A model generated the notes under the pieces. The model was given only the letters and a program-made list of their open reading frames with translations. It was not told the origin of the DNA and searched no databases. From contig DASXUC010000096.1 of assembly GCA_036505015.1 (NCBI GenBank), forward strand, positions 1 to 14,367: 14,367 bases of DNA, written 5' to 3'. Position numbers and translations under genes: made by a program. This DNA is from DASXUC01 sp036505015. GTDB lineage: Bacteria > Sysuimicrobiota > Sysuimicrobiia > Sysuimicrobiales > Kaftiobacteriaceae. This document shows, piece by piece, positions 1-7,036 of this stretch (its first letter is position 1; every line of letters begins with the position of its first letter).

Positions 1-1
1 G

Positions 2-610
2 CCCGCCTCGGCCGTGCCCGCAGCCGCTGCAGGCCGGGCGGAGAGGTTGTTCACCCGGGATGTGATCATCCTGCTGTTTGCGCAGTTGTTTCTGCTCGCC
101 GGATACGGCGGGTTTATCACGACCTATGCGCCGTTTGCGACCGTGGAACTGGGATGGTCGACCCTGGATGTCGGCATCGTGTTTTCGTTCTTCGGTGCCG
201 GCAGCATCCTGCTGGGACCGTGGCTGTCCCACCTCGCCGACCGGACGGGGCGCCGCCGGATCGCGGCGCTGGCCACGCTGCCGGTGGCGGCGTTTGGCGC
301 CGTGCTCGTCGCCGGCGTCCCGAAGATCGGCGTGTACGCCATCAGCATCCTGGCCGGGGGCGCGCTGACCGCCTTCACCGGATCGTGGTTCGCGCTGCTC
401 AGCGCGGCGTCGCCGAATGTGCGGCGGGGCCGGACCTTCGGCCTGGTCAGCGCCGGCTCGAACCTGGGTCAGGTCATCGGCGCGATGGGCGCCTCAGCCG
501 TGTGGCAGGGTTCGACGATCGGGGGCGGGCTGTTGTCGGCCAGCGCGCCGGTGCTGCTGTGTGGTCTCACGCTGCTGCTGCTGCCGCGGGACCAACCCGC
601 ATCGACATGA
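2..610 (+). CDS. MFS transporter, C-terminal part (5' end outside window)
   Basis: The reading frame is open from base 2, so the gene begins before the window; the GTG at 14 is only an internal codon. The visible 202 residues contain about six hydrophobic segments, the size of one half of a major facilitator superfamily permease, and end soon after the last one. A loop after the second visible segment reads SHLADRTGRRRIAAL, which is the MFS motif A pattern (G/D-x-x-x-D-R-x-G-R-R) between TM2 and TM3 of a half, so this should be the C-terminal half (TM7-12). It acts in the cytoplasmic membrane; the substrate cannot be told from the sequence. The stop is 14 bases before the MazG-like start, which suggests one transcript. 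Family is confident, substrate unknown. Confidence 0.85.
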   Translation, partial: PASAVPAAAAGRAERLFTRDVIILLFAQLFLLAGYGGFITTYAPFATVELGWSTLDVGIVFSFFGAGSILLGPWLSHLADRTGRRRIAALATLPVAAFGAVLVAGVPKIGVYAISILAGGALTAFTGSWFALLSAASPNVRRGRTFGLVSAGSNLGQVIGAMGASAVWQGSTIGGGLLSASAPVLLCGLTLLLLPRDQPAST

Positions 611-624
611 CGGCGAGGAGAGCC

Positions 625-969
625 ATGGACACGAAGACGACGGTGGCCGAACTGAAGACCCTGGTGGAGGCGTTCGTGCGCCAGCGCGAGTGGGAGCAGT
701 TTCATACGCCGAAGAACCTGTCGATGGGGCTGGCGATCGAGGCGGCGGAACTGATGGAACTCTTCCAGTGGTACTCGGGCGCCGAAAGCGTCGATGTCGT
801 GAAACGCCGGGCGGTCAAGCAGGCGGCCGCGGACGAGCTCGCGGACTGCGTCATCTACTGCCTGTCGTTTGCCACCGCTACGGGCATCGACGTGGCCGCG
901 GCGGTACGCGCGAAGTTGCGCAAGAATCAGCGAAAATACCCCGCAAAGCGGTATCGAGGGCGATTTTGA
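625..969 (+). CDS. MazG-like nucleotide pyrophosphohydrolase
   Basis: This 114-residue protein fits the small all-alpha NTP-PPase superfamily (MazG/dCTPase/RS21-C6 type), which hydrolyses (d)NTPs to the monophosphate and pyrophosphate and cleans nucleotide pools in the cytoplasm. The metal-binding pattern is visible: E39-x-x-E42 plus E45 in the first helix (IEAAELMELFQW), then E71-x-x-D74 in DELADCVIY. The segment FHTPKNLSMGLAIEAAEL is typical of the dCTP-pyrophosphatase-like branch, and the length suits a single-domain member rather than the two-domain MazG. The ATG at 625 is preceded by GGCGAGGAG at a good distance; the longer frame upstream only shadows the MFS gene. Substrate preference (dCTP or another nucleotide) is inference. 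It is the last gene before the AT-rich island. Confidence 0.88.
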   Translation: MDTKTTVAELKTLVEAFVRQREWEQFHTPKNLSMGLAIEAAELMELFQWYSGAESVDVVKRRAVKQAAADELADCVIYCLSFATATGIDVAAAVRAKLRKNQRKYPAKRYRGRF

Positions 970-1284
970 AGGAACAGAAGGCCTGGGACCTCCCTTTTCA
1001 GCTTCGGATTCATAGGCCTTGCGGATCTCGACAGCATAGGCGGGCGCCGGTTAAGTTCTCCTACAGGTTGAACAGCACAGAAATTTTCCTCCGAGATAAC
1101 CAAGCTGAATTAGAAATCCGCATGATCACGTGCGTGTCCAGGTGCTGTCATTTTTAGAGAGGGTTCTTCGGAAGTCGATAGAACTCAATAGTGAAAAAAG
1201 AATAGTCAGGCATTACGGACTAATCCCCCGACGCAGCACCAAGATCTGCGGACACTCATTCGCTCGCCAGATCGGCAAGTGGGG
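970..1284. other. AT-rich intergenic region at the left edge of the low-GC island
   Basis: No convincing gene is seen on either strand. Composition falls abruptly from the GC-rich MazG-like gene (26 of 60 G+C at 1081-1140, 24 of 60 at 1141-1200). The only structure near the upstream gene is a 7-bp inverted repeat, AAGGCCT at 978-984 and AGGCCTT at 1014-1020, enclosing GGGACCTCCCTTTT. This could act as a weak terminator, but the stem is short and the loop long. The region presumably holds the promoter of the two exported-protein genes downstream; I could not pick a convincing -35/-10 pair. Confidence 0.5.
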
Positions 1285-1321
1285 GTGATGAATGAGTTGA
1301 AGAGTCGACAGGCGCCAGTTT
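1285..1321 (+). other. Broken 5' end of the Tat-signal gene (apparent +1 frameshift)
   Basis: ATG 1288 opens a frame reading MNELKSRQ that is one base out of phase with the exported-protein gene. In the phase of that gene, the bases just before TTG 1322 read RVDRRQFL, a twin-arginine motif, but a TGA at 1298-1300 closes this frame before any ATG, GTG or TTG. Removing one base around 1303 gives MNELKVDRRQFLRGLGLG, a textbook Tat leader. So either the gene is frameshifted here, or one base is wrong in the assembly. TTG 1322 as the true start would lose both arginines. Confidence 0.7.
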
Positions 1322-2353
1322 TTGCGTGGGCTTGGTCTCGGAGCCGCCGCGCTGGCTGGATACACGTCGCTGGCGAGTGTATTCGCACAGACCCAAGCTG
1401 AAGTCTCGGCTGCAGGACTTGAGGATTTTCTCGATTCCGAGATCCAAGGCTATGAAAGAGAAATAATCCTGACTATCCTGTCCAAACTTCCGCCCTGGCT
1501 ACGCGACAACGTTGTTTACTTCAGCTCGGCCTGCAGGATTTTCGTCAATCGGGTAAGGCTTCGGGGAAACTCCGAGTTCCTACAGCCTCTCGGTGGACCC
1601 GCCTTTCGGACGAGCACGGGCGAGCAGCTAATCATGCCCTCTGACGAGATCGACCCTGACGCGGACCAAGCTGATCCGAACGCGGTCTTGATTTGTGAAA
1701 CTCAAAAGGGCCCATATCGCCGACTACGAAGCAAGAAGGGAAGCATCACGACCCCATATACGGTTGTTGAGTCGTATGTCTGGCTTCCATCTCTTGTTCG
1801 AGGTGAGGTCTTCGTTGCAAACAGTCTCAATGACACCCCTCACATCTACCATGGCGGCTCGCCTGGAGGGGGCGGAAGTGACGTTGACGCCGGTTTTCTT
1901 TACAGTGCGAAAAAGAACGACTGGGCATTGTTTGTGAACGGTGGATCGTGCAGTCCAGCAGTTTCCACACGCTTCAGGGCAGGGCAACTCATCGAGTTGA
2001 ACCTCTTTGTTCTTGACGAGGGCCGCCTAACACTGTCTGCCAGAGGTTACTTCACGGACGGTACGTTCGGTTGGAATTCGTGTACGTTCGATGCCTCCGG
2101 TTTTCGAAAGGACGGCATCGATAATCGATTCAAGCGGATTACCTCTATTGGTCAGAGAACGTACGACGCGAATAGTGGATCCTATCTTCGATACGTTGAG
2201 TGGAATTATGCGAAGATAGGTCTCTACGGTGGGCCTTGGCATGACTGGGCTGACAAAGACACAAGTCAGAATTGTGTCTACCCGAACACGGCCAAAGTGT
2301 ATGTAGATTTCAGGACATTCTCTCACGAAATCGTCCATATTGACCTGCGATGA
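1322..2353 (+). CDS. Exported protein of unknown function, Tat-type signal, 5' end frameshifted
   Basis: I do not recognise the family with certainty. The open frame from TTG 1322 gives 343 residues; a hydrophobic stretch (GLGLGAAALAGYTSLASVFA) follows directly on the twin-arginine motif encoded just upstream, so the intact protein was probably exported by the Tat system. No Shine-Dalgarno precedes TTG 1322. The mature part begins with a short helical region, then is rich in beta-prone, aromatic and glycine residues. The stretch GSDVDAGFLYSAKKNDWALF and the following FRAGQLIELNLFV resemble secreted beta-sandwich (lectin-like, possibly YrpD-like) proteins, but this is a weak impression. There are several Cys residues and no catalytic signature. 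The stop overlaps the next start (ATGA at 2350-2353), so the two exported proteins are translationally coupled and may work together. Codon use and GC are lower than in the flanking genes, as in acquired DNA. Confidence 0.6.
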   Translation: MRGLGLGAAALAGYTSLASVFAQTQAEVSAAGLEDFLDSEIQGYEREIILTILSKLPPWLRDNVVYFSSACRIFVNRVRLRGNSEFLQPLGGPAFRTSTGEQLIMPSDEIDPDADQADPNAVLICETQKGPYRRLRSKKGSITTPYTVVESYVWLPSLVRGEVFVANSLNDTPHIYHGGSPGGGGSDVDAGFLYSAKKNDWALFVNGGSCSPAVSTRFRAGQLIELNLFVLDEGRLTLSARGYFTDGTFGWNSCTFDASGFRKDGIDNRFKRITSIGQRTYDANSGSYLRYVEWNYAKIGLYGGPWHDWADKDTSQNCVYPNTAKVYVDFRTFSHEIVHIDLR

Positions 2354-3315
2354 ACCAAGTCCGGCTCATCATCTTCCTGTTCTTGGCCATTGTCGCTCTC
2401 TCGCCAAGCCAAACTCACTCTGCAGGTTCAACTCCCTGTCCGACCCCTGTGCTCATTCGCGTCAATTCTTACTACTTGCCTTACATCTATCCTTCGCAAC
2501 CATATCAGTCGTGCGCCGGGGAGGTGATGGTGCCGCTCCGCGGATGGGCTCGACTGATGGGAGCGCGCCTGAGCACTCGCGTCTTACCCAAGCCTGCCTC
2601 GTCCAGGTTTGAGCTCTCATTTGCAGGAACGACGCTGGAGTTTGAGCCGAATGACACCGTGGCTCTGCTGGACAGATCCGCGTATGCCCTTCCGGCGGAA
2701 CCCACCGTGCAACCCACAACTGGAGTTCTGTTCGTGCCTCTGCGAACGATCGCCGACGCGTTCGGCCTGTCGTACACTTGGGACCGGTATGCGCGAATCT
2801 TTGCGCTGAGAGATCCACGTCTGATGGATCCGAGGAAACTCGACGAGGTTGATACGTTCGAAGAGGCCCTGGGTCACGCGGGACCGCCGGGCGTGAGGTC
2901 AATGACGGATGCCACTGAAATATTGCCGCGAAACTTCCACCTTGAGTCCTTTGCCAAAACCGCGAGTGGCGAACGGCTCGTTAGGAACCCCACGTACAGG
3001 ATCACTGTGACCCTCGAAGATGTCTCAGCCCAAGGAGGCCTCGCGAGGAGAACTCGGCTGTACACACTTGTCTTGGCTTATCCTCACGGCATCCTGTTCA
3101 AAGGAGGAGAGTTCATTTCGTACACGACCGACTATCATTCAAAAGACCCCTGTCATCTGGCGACTTCGAGACTGTTACGCTGCGTAGAGACGTTTCCCGG
3201 CGCGAGGCTGACAGTTCCCTCCACTGGATGCCCTGATCCTCGTGTGGGGTGTTTTCGGGAAGGCGCCGCGTTGAGGCCCTGGATCGTGGCCCTCCGAGTT
3301 CGAATCGTCCCCTAG
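2350..3315 (+). CDS. Exported protein with copper-amine-oxidase-type stalk domain
   Basis: This 321-residue protein starts with a clear Sec signal peptide (MNQVRLIIFLFLAIVAL, cleavage probably near THSAG, residue 26). Residues 35-155 match the stalk-like domain called copper amine oxidase N-terminal domain (PF07833): a first unit with MVPLRGWARLMGARLS (60-75) and a second with FVPLRTIADAFGLSYTWD (128-145) followed by a short strand. In most bacteria these domains are non-catalytic surface modules. Residues 160-321 are not recognised; this part is beta-rich and has four Cys near the end (CHLATSRLLRC and CPDPRVGC), suggesting disulphides outside the cell. The ATG overlaps the stop of the upstream exported-protein gene. 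It shares that gene's lower GC content. Domain assignment is good; the function of the C-terminal half is unknown. Confidence 0.75.
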   Translation: MNQVRLIIFLFLAIVALSPSQTHSAGSTPCPTPVLIRVNSYYLPYIYPSQPYQSCAGEVMVPLRGWARLMGARLSTRVLPKPASSRFELSFAGTTLEFEPNDTVALLDRSAYALPAEPTVQPTTGVLFVPLRTIADAFGLSYTWDRYARIFALRDPRLMDPRKLDEVDTFEEALGHAGPPGVRSMTDATEILPRNFHLESFAKTASGERLVRNPTYRITVTLEDVSAQGGLARRTRLYTLVLAYPHGILFKGGEFISYTTDYHSKDPCHLATSRLLRCVETFPGARLTVPSTGCPDPRVGCFREGAALRPWIVALRVRIVP

Positions 3316-3422
3316 AATCCAAACGAACGGCAGCCCGCTCCCGGTCTTTGTCCCTTTGTTCACGGGCACAGAACGTATGCGCGAGGGGCGGCCCCCCGCC
3401 GGCTCGAAACGCACCACTCGAC

Positions 3423-4625
3423 ATGCGAACGCTGATGTGTCTCCTCGCCGCCGTCGTCCTGGTCGGCTCGCTCGCCGCCGCCCAGTCGCCAAAGGTCAGC
3501 CTGGGCGCCGACCAGCTCATCATCGACGCCTCCATGGTCCAGGGCCGCCGCGTGGGACTCGTCACGCACCAGGCGGGCGTCACGCGCGACGGCGAAGCGA
3601 CAGCCGGCGCCCTGGTGCGGCGCCGTGGCGTGCAGCTCACCGCGTTGTTTGCGCCCGAGCACGGGCTCGGCGGCACGCTGGGAGCAGGGCAGACCGTGCC
3701 AAATGTTCTAGACCAGACGCCCGTATTTAGTCTGTACGGGGGGACCTTCCGGCCCACGGCCCGGATGCTCTCGCTGGTGGACGTGCTGGTCGTCGATCTG
3801 CAGGATGTCGGCGTGCGCGCGTTCACGTACGCCTCGACGATGGCGCTGGTGATGAAGGCGGCCCGCGACGCGGGACTGCCGGTGGTCATCCTGGACCGTC
3901 CAAATCCCTTGAGCGGTTTGACCATCGACGGTCCCGTGCTGGAACCGTCCTTGCGGTCGTTCATCGGCATGTTCTCGATCCCGTATGTGCACGGCCTGAC
4001 ACTGGGCGAGCTCGCCCGGCTGATCAACGGCGCGTTTCAAATCGGGGCCAATCTCTCGGTCGTCCCGATGAAAGGATGGGAGCGGTCGATGGTGTGGGCG
4101 GACACGGGACTTCCCTGGATTAATCCCTCACCGGGGATTCCCAGCGCCGAGACGGCATTCTACTACGCGATCACCGGGCCGCTGGACGGGACGAACCTGT
4201 GGAACGGCGTGGGGACGGAGTCGCGGTTTCAGGTCGTGCTGGCCCCCTGGCTGAAGGGGTCGCTCCTGGCGGACCGCCTGAACCGGCTGCGCCTGCCGGG
4301 CGTGCAGTTCAGTCCGTCAGCCGTGCCGCATCCGCGGACCGGACGACCCTGGTACGGCGTCCGCATCCAGGTGACCAACCCCTACGTGCTGCGTCCCAAT
4401 ACCGTCGCCGTCCACATTCTGGCGGAGGTGAAACGGCTGCCCGGAAGCCGGCTGCGGTTCCCCCAGCCCCGCCGCGGTCCGTACCTGTTTGATCTCGTGT
4501 GGGGGACGAAATCCGTGCGCTTGGCGCTGCAGCACGGTGAGCCAGCCGGGGCGATTGTCGCGCGGTGGCAGCCGGGGTTGCGCCGTTTTCGCGAATTGCG
4601 CGAAGGCTACCTGCTCTATCGATAA
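3423..4625 (+). CDS. NamZ-like exo-beta-N-acetylmuramidase (DUF1343), exported
   Basis: This 400-residue protein has a signal peptide (MRTLMCLLAAVVLVGSLAAA, cleavage near AAAQS) and the whole DUF1343/PF07075 fold. Family motifs occur in order: GLVTHQAGVT (45-54), LFAPEHGLGG (75-84) with the E79-H80 pair, SLYG (103-106), DLQDVGVRAFTY (125-136), LDRPNPLSG (157-165), YVHGLTLGELA (188-198) and WINPSPGIPS (232-241). Bacillus NamZ (YbbC) and relatives are exo-lytic N-acetylmuramidases that release MurNAc from peptidoglycan fragments, so a role in wall turnover or scavenging is likely. Position 255 is Asp in DGTN, where many relatives have EGTN. The start is the first ATG before the signal peptide; its ribosome-binding site is weak and the frame is open further upstream without a better start. 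No muropeptide transporter or kinase lies next to it. It ends 20 bases from the convergent cyclase-fusion gene. Confidence 0.85.
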   Translation: MRTLMCLLAAVVLVGSLAAAQSPKVSLGADQLIIDASMVQGRRVGLVTHQAGVTRDGEATAGALVRRRGVQLTALFAPEHGLGGTLGAGQTVPNVLDQTPVFSLYGGTFRPTARMLSLVDVLVVDLQDVGVRAFTYASTMALVMKAARDAGLPVVILDRPNPLSGLTIDGPVLEPSLRSFIGMFSIPYVHGLTLGELARLINGAFQIGANLSVVPMKGWERSMVWADTGLPWINPSPGIPSAETAFYYAITGPLDGTNLWNGVGTESRFQVVLAPWLKGSLLADRLNRLRLPGVQFSPSAVPHPRTGRPWYGVRIQVTNPYVLRPNTVAVHILAEVKRLPGSRLRFPQPRRGPYLFDLVWGTKSVRLALQHGEPAGAIVARWQPGLRRFRELREGYLLYR

Positions 4626-4645
4626 CGCAGGTCACTCCCGCCCGA

Positions 4646-6871
4646 CTACCAGGTTACGGCGAACAACCGCCATTCGCCGGGCACTCCCTTGAGGACCTCG
4701 GTTCCACGATCATCGAACGCAACCCCCAGACCGGTCACCAGGTCCTTCACGGTGCCGGTGACCAGGACCTCGCCCGCGCCGGCCTGGGCCGCGACCCGCG
4801 CGCCGATGTGGACGGCGATGCCGGTGACGCCGCCATCGGCGATCTCCACCTCGCCCGTGTGAATCCCCGCCCGCACCGGGATGCCGATTCGGCGCGAGGC
4901 GGTGATGATGGCCTGCGCACAGCGGATCGCCCGCCCGGCGGAATCGAATGTGACCAGCGCGCCGTCGCCGGCCGTCTCGACCAGCCGGCCGCGATGTCGA
5001 TTGATCTCGTCCTGCATCAGGCCCGCATAGCTGGTGAGGAGGTCCTTCCAGCGCCGGTCGCCGACCTCGCTGGCCCGCGCGGTCGATCCCACGATGTCGG
5101 TGAACAGGACCGTAGCCACGACGCGATCACTATCCTCATACAGCCGCTCGCCGCGGTTCAGCCGCACCGCGAACTGATACGTCTGGCCCTGCGCCCGCAC
5201 CGTGGGCGCGTGCGCCGCCAGGTAGCGCGCCGCAGCCACGAGGACGTTGATACCCTCGGCCGGCGTGTCGGACTCGGCAAACTGGCGGTAGGCGGTCTCC
5301 ACGACCTGGATCGTATGGAAGTTCCGGTCTTCGCGCAGCAGCGCCTTGCCCAGGGCCGCCCGCAGCCGGGCAGGGTCTCCACCGCCGTGCAGATAGGCGG
5401 CGACCAGCGTTCCGGTTTCATTCACCTGCTGCTGCCGGTTCAGGAGCGCGGGTAACTCGGCGAGCAGATCTTCCGGATGCTCAGCGGTTCCCTCCGCCCG
5501 GGGGAGCCGTGCTGGGGGGACGTTGAGGAACCGATCTAGGTAGACGCTCATCGCTGCATCGAAGATGCCGCGCACCAGCTCAGGCGAGGGAGACCGGCGC
5601 AGTCCCTGCTGGACAGCATTCACGAAGGTAAAGGTGTGCAGCGCTGTATCCCAATCTGTGAATTCGTTGCTGGTGTGGAACTGGGCGATGCGGATGGCCG
5701 CAGCGTAGGCGACCACCCCGGCTAGGTCGACTTCCCCGCAGCCGTCGTGCAGCGCCGTCACCAGTCCGTCGGCGATCGCCTGCGGGTCTTCGCCTAGCAG
5801 AACCGGCACCAGCGCCGCCCGATCCGTCCACTGTCCCCGACGCGTCCGCCCGTGGCGCAGGATCTCCGGCAGTTGTTCGAACGCGTGCTCGAGGATGTCG
5901 ACGAGATCGATGGGATGCCGCCACTCGTTGGCCTCTTCCATGCGGTCGGCTTCGGCGTAGCCCGGCGCGAGACTGCTCAAGACCATCTCGGCGCGTTCCC
6001 AGCCTGCGGCATCCAGTGCTTCGAATGCCTTGTTCGTGAAGTCGAGGAGATGCCCGGTGGTGAGGTACCGGTGATCCGTCACCGCGCTGAACAGCAGGTC
6101 AGCCATCTGCCGGGTGTTGGCACCGGCCCGGACCGCAGTCACGATACACCGTTCGGCGCCCTCGGCGTCGCGGACCTCGATGAACTGCCGGAACCAGCGC
6201 TTGAGCGCGTCGAAATCCGAGACCGACTGCGGGAGCGGACGCAGCTCAAAGCGGGGCGGAGCGCCCGCGCAGTCGCGCGCCACGGCGGCGAGGCCGTGAT
6301 AGAGCGCGCGCGGCCGGTCGTCGGGTTCGAGGTGAGGAAGCAGGTTGTGCATACACGTGAGGATGGTCAATCCCTGGCCCCACCCGTCACGCCGGTACTT
6401 TGAGCCGAACTCGAGGCCGATGCGCAGGGGGTCTTCGGGAGCCTCGTCGGCCGCGAGCAATGTGAGTACCGCCTTGGCAATGACCAGTGGGATCTCCCGT
6501 TCCAGCCCATCGCGCAGCCGCTGGCGGGAGTGCGCCCGCAGATGCTCGGGCGGAGCCAGATCCACCCACACCTCGCCGTCACGGATCTGAGTGGGGAACA
6601 CCCGCACGTCGTCGGCCCAGGGATCGAACGTTCCCCCGGTGGCCAGATCGAACCGCGCGTGATGCCAGTGACAGGTCAGGATCCCATCCTTCAGCGACCC
6701 GCGCTGGAGCGGGAACCCCATGTGCGGGCAGCGGTTGTCGACCGCGTAGACGCGGCCCCCATCGGCGAAGAGGACCACGGCGTGCCCATCCACCTGGACC
6801 GCCACCCGCCCCGCGGTCTCGACGTCGCGCGCGGTGGCTGCCCGGACAAAGCGTTCAACCGTCCCCGGCAT
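4646..6871 (-). CDS. Rieske [2Fe-2S] - helical - class III adenylate/guanylate cyclase fusion
   Basis: This 741-residue cytoplasmic protein has no signal or membrane segment. Residues 5-107 are a Rieske/NirD-type ferredoxin domain with complete ligands: C48-P-H50 and C67-H-W-H70, 16 residues between H50 and C67. Residues about 115-575 are a long, mostly helical, charged region that I do not recognise, possibly HEAT/TPR-like. Residues 585-741 are a class III nucleotide cyclase domain: FTDIVGST with metal Asp592, AGDG with metal Asp636, AGIHTGEVE, and GIAVHIGARV ending in LKGVPGEWRLFAV. Two catalytic positions deviate: the usual substrate-selecting Lys before the second Asp is Glu632, and the Asn of VNxAAR is His688, with Arg692 kept. 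His there also occurs in actinobacterial cyclases; the Glu is less expected. Activity is therefore uncertain. AGGAGGGA at 6877-6884 precedes ATG 6871, and TACAAT (minus strand, 6902-6907) is a possible -10. A redox-sensing cyclase is the attractive reading but is inference. Confidence 0.85.
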   Translation of the reverse strand: MPGTVERFVRAATARDVETAGRVAVQVDGHAVVLFADGGRVYAVDNRCPHMGFPLQRGSLKDGILTCHWHHARFDLATGGTFDPWADDVRVFPTQIRDGEVWVDLAPPEHLRAHSRQRLRDGLEREIPLVIAKAVLTLLAADEAPEDPLRIGLEFGSKYRRDGWGQGLTILTCMHNLLPHLEPDDRPRALYHGLAAVARDCAGAPPRFELRPLPQSVSDFDALKRWFRQFIEVRDAEGAERCIVTAVRAGANTRQMADLLFSAVTDHRYLTTGHLLDFTNKAFEALDAAGWERAEMVLSSLAPGYAEADRMEEANEWRHPIDLVDILEHAFEQLPEILRHGRTRRGQWTDRAALVPVLLGEDPQAIADGLVTALHDGCGEVDLAGVVAYAAAIRIAQFHTSNEFTDWDTALHTFTFVNAVQQGLRRSPSPELVRGIFDAAMSVYLDRFLNVPPARLPRAEGTAEHPEDLLAELPALLNRQQQVNETGTLVAAYLHGGGDPARLRAALGKALLREDRNFHTIQVVETAYRQFAESDTPAEGINVLVAAARYLAAHAPTVRAQGQTYQFAVRLNRGERLYEDSDRVVATVLFTDIVGSTARASEVGDRRWKDLLTSYAGLMQDEINRHRGRLVETAGDGALVTFDSAGRAIRCAQAIITASRRIGIPVRAGIHTGEVEIADGGVTGIAVHIGARVAAQAGAGEVLVTGTVKDLVTGLGVAFDDRGTEVLKGVPGEWRLFAVTW

Positions 6872-6970
6872 CAGTCTCCCTCCTGACAGATCTTAACCCC
6901 TATTGTACGGGCGGGATGGCGGGGTACCCCTGTCCGGTTGGCCCTATGCGAAGGGGTCTGACGCGCGCCC

Positions 6971-7036
6971 ATCGATCTGATCGCCAAGGTCCCGCGCCTG
7001 CCGAAACTGGGGGAAACGCTCGTCGGCGTCCGTCAT
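6971..7036 (+). pseudogene. Relic of a ribokinase/PfkB-family N-terminus
   Basis: The plus strand here reads IDLIAKVPRLPKLGETLVG followed by VRH, which matches the N-terminal strand-loop of PfkB sugar kinases (typically N-x-D-L-x-x-x-V-x-x-L-P-x-x-G-E-T-x-x-G). An in-frame TGA at 6959-6961 closes it upstream, and after about 7036 the frame runs antisense into the nucleoside phosphorylase gene and no longer resembles a kinase; the expected GGKGAN motif is absent. So only about 22 codons survive. It sits at the 3' end of the nucleoside phosphorylase gene, whose product ribose-1-phosphate is metabolically close to the ribokinase product. Chance similarity cannot be excluded, but the match is long and ordered. 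Confidence 0.5.

Noticed and set aside
3292..3316. GAGTTCGAATC resembles the T-loop of a tRNA at the right edge of the low-GC island, suggesting an integration site.
   Set aside because: The flanking bases do not pair into a T-stem, no acceptor end or anticodon arm is found, and the bases encode the C-terminus of the stalk-domain protein.
3390..3408. GGCGG-CCCC-CCGCC hairpin before the NamZ-like gene as a terminator or operator.
   Set aside because: A five-pair GC stem with no T-run is expected by chance at this base composition.
6944..7032. Minus-strand continuation reading MTDADERFPQF as a separate small protein after the nucleoside phosphorylase.
   Set aside because: No ribosome-binding site is evident, and the plus strand of the same bases gives a much better match (PfkB kinase relic).
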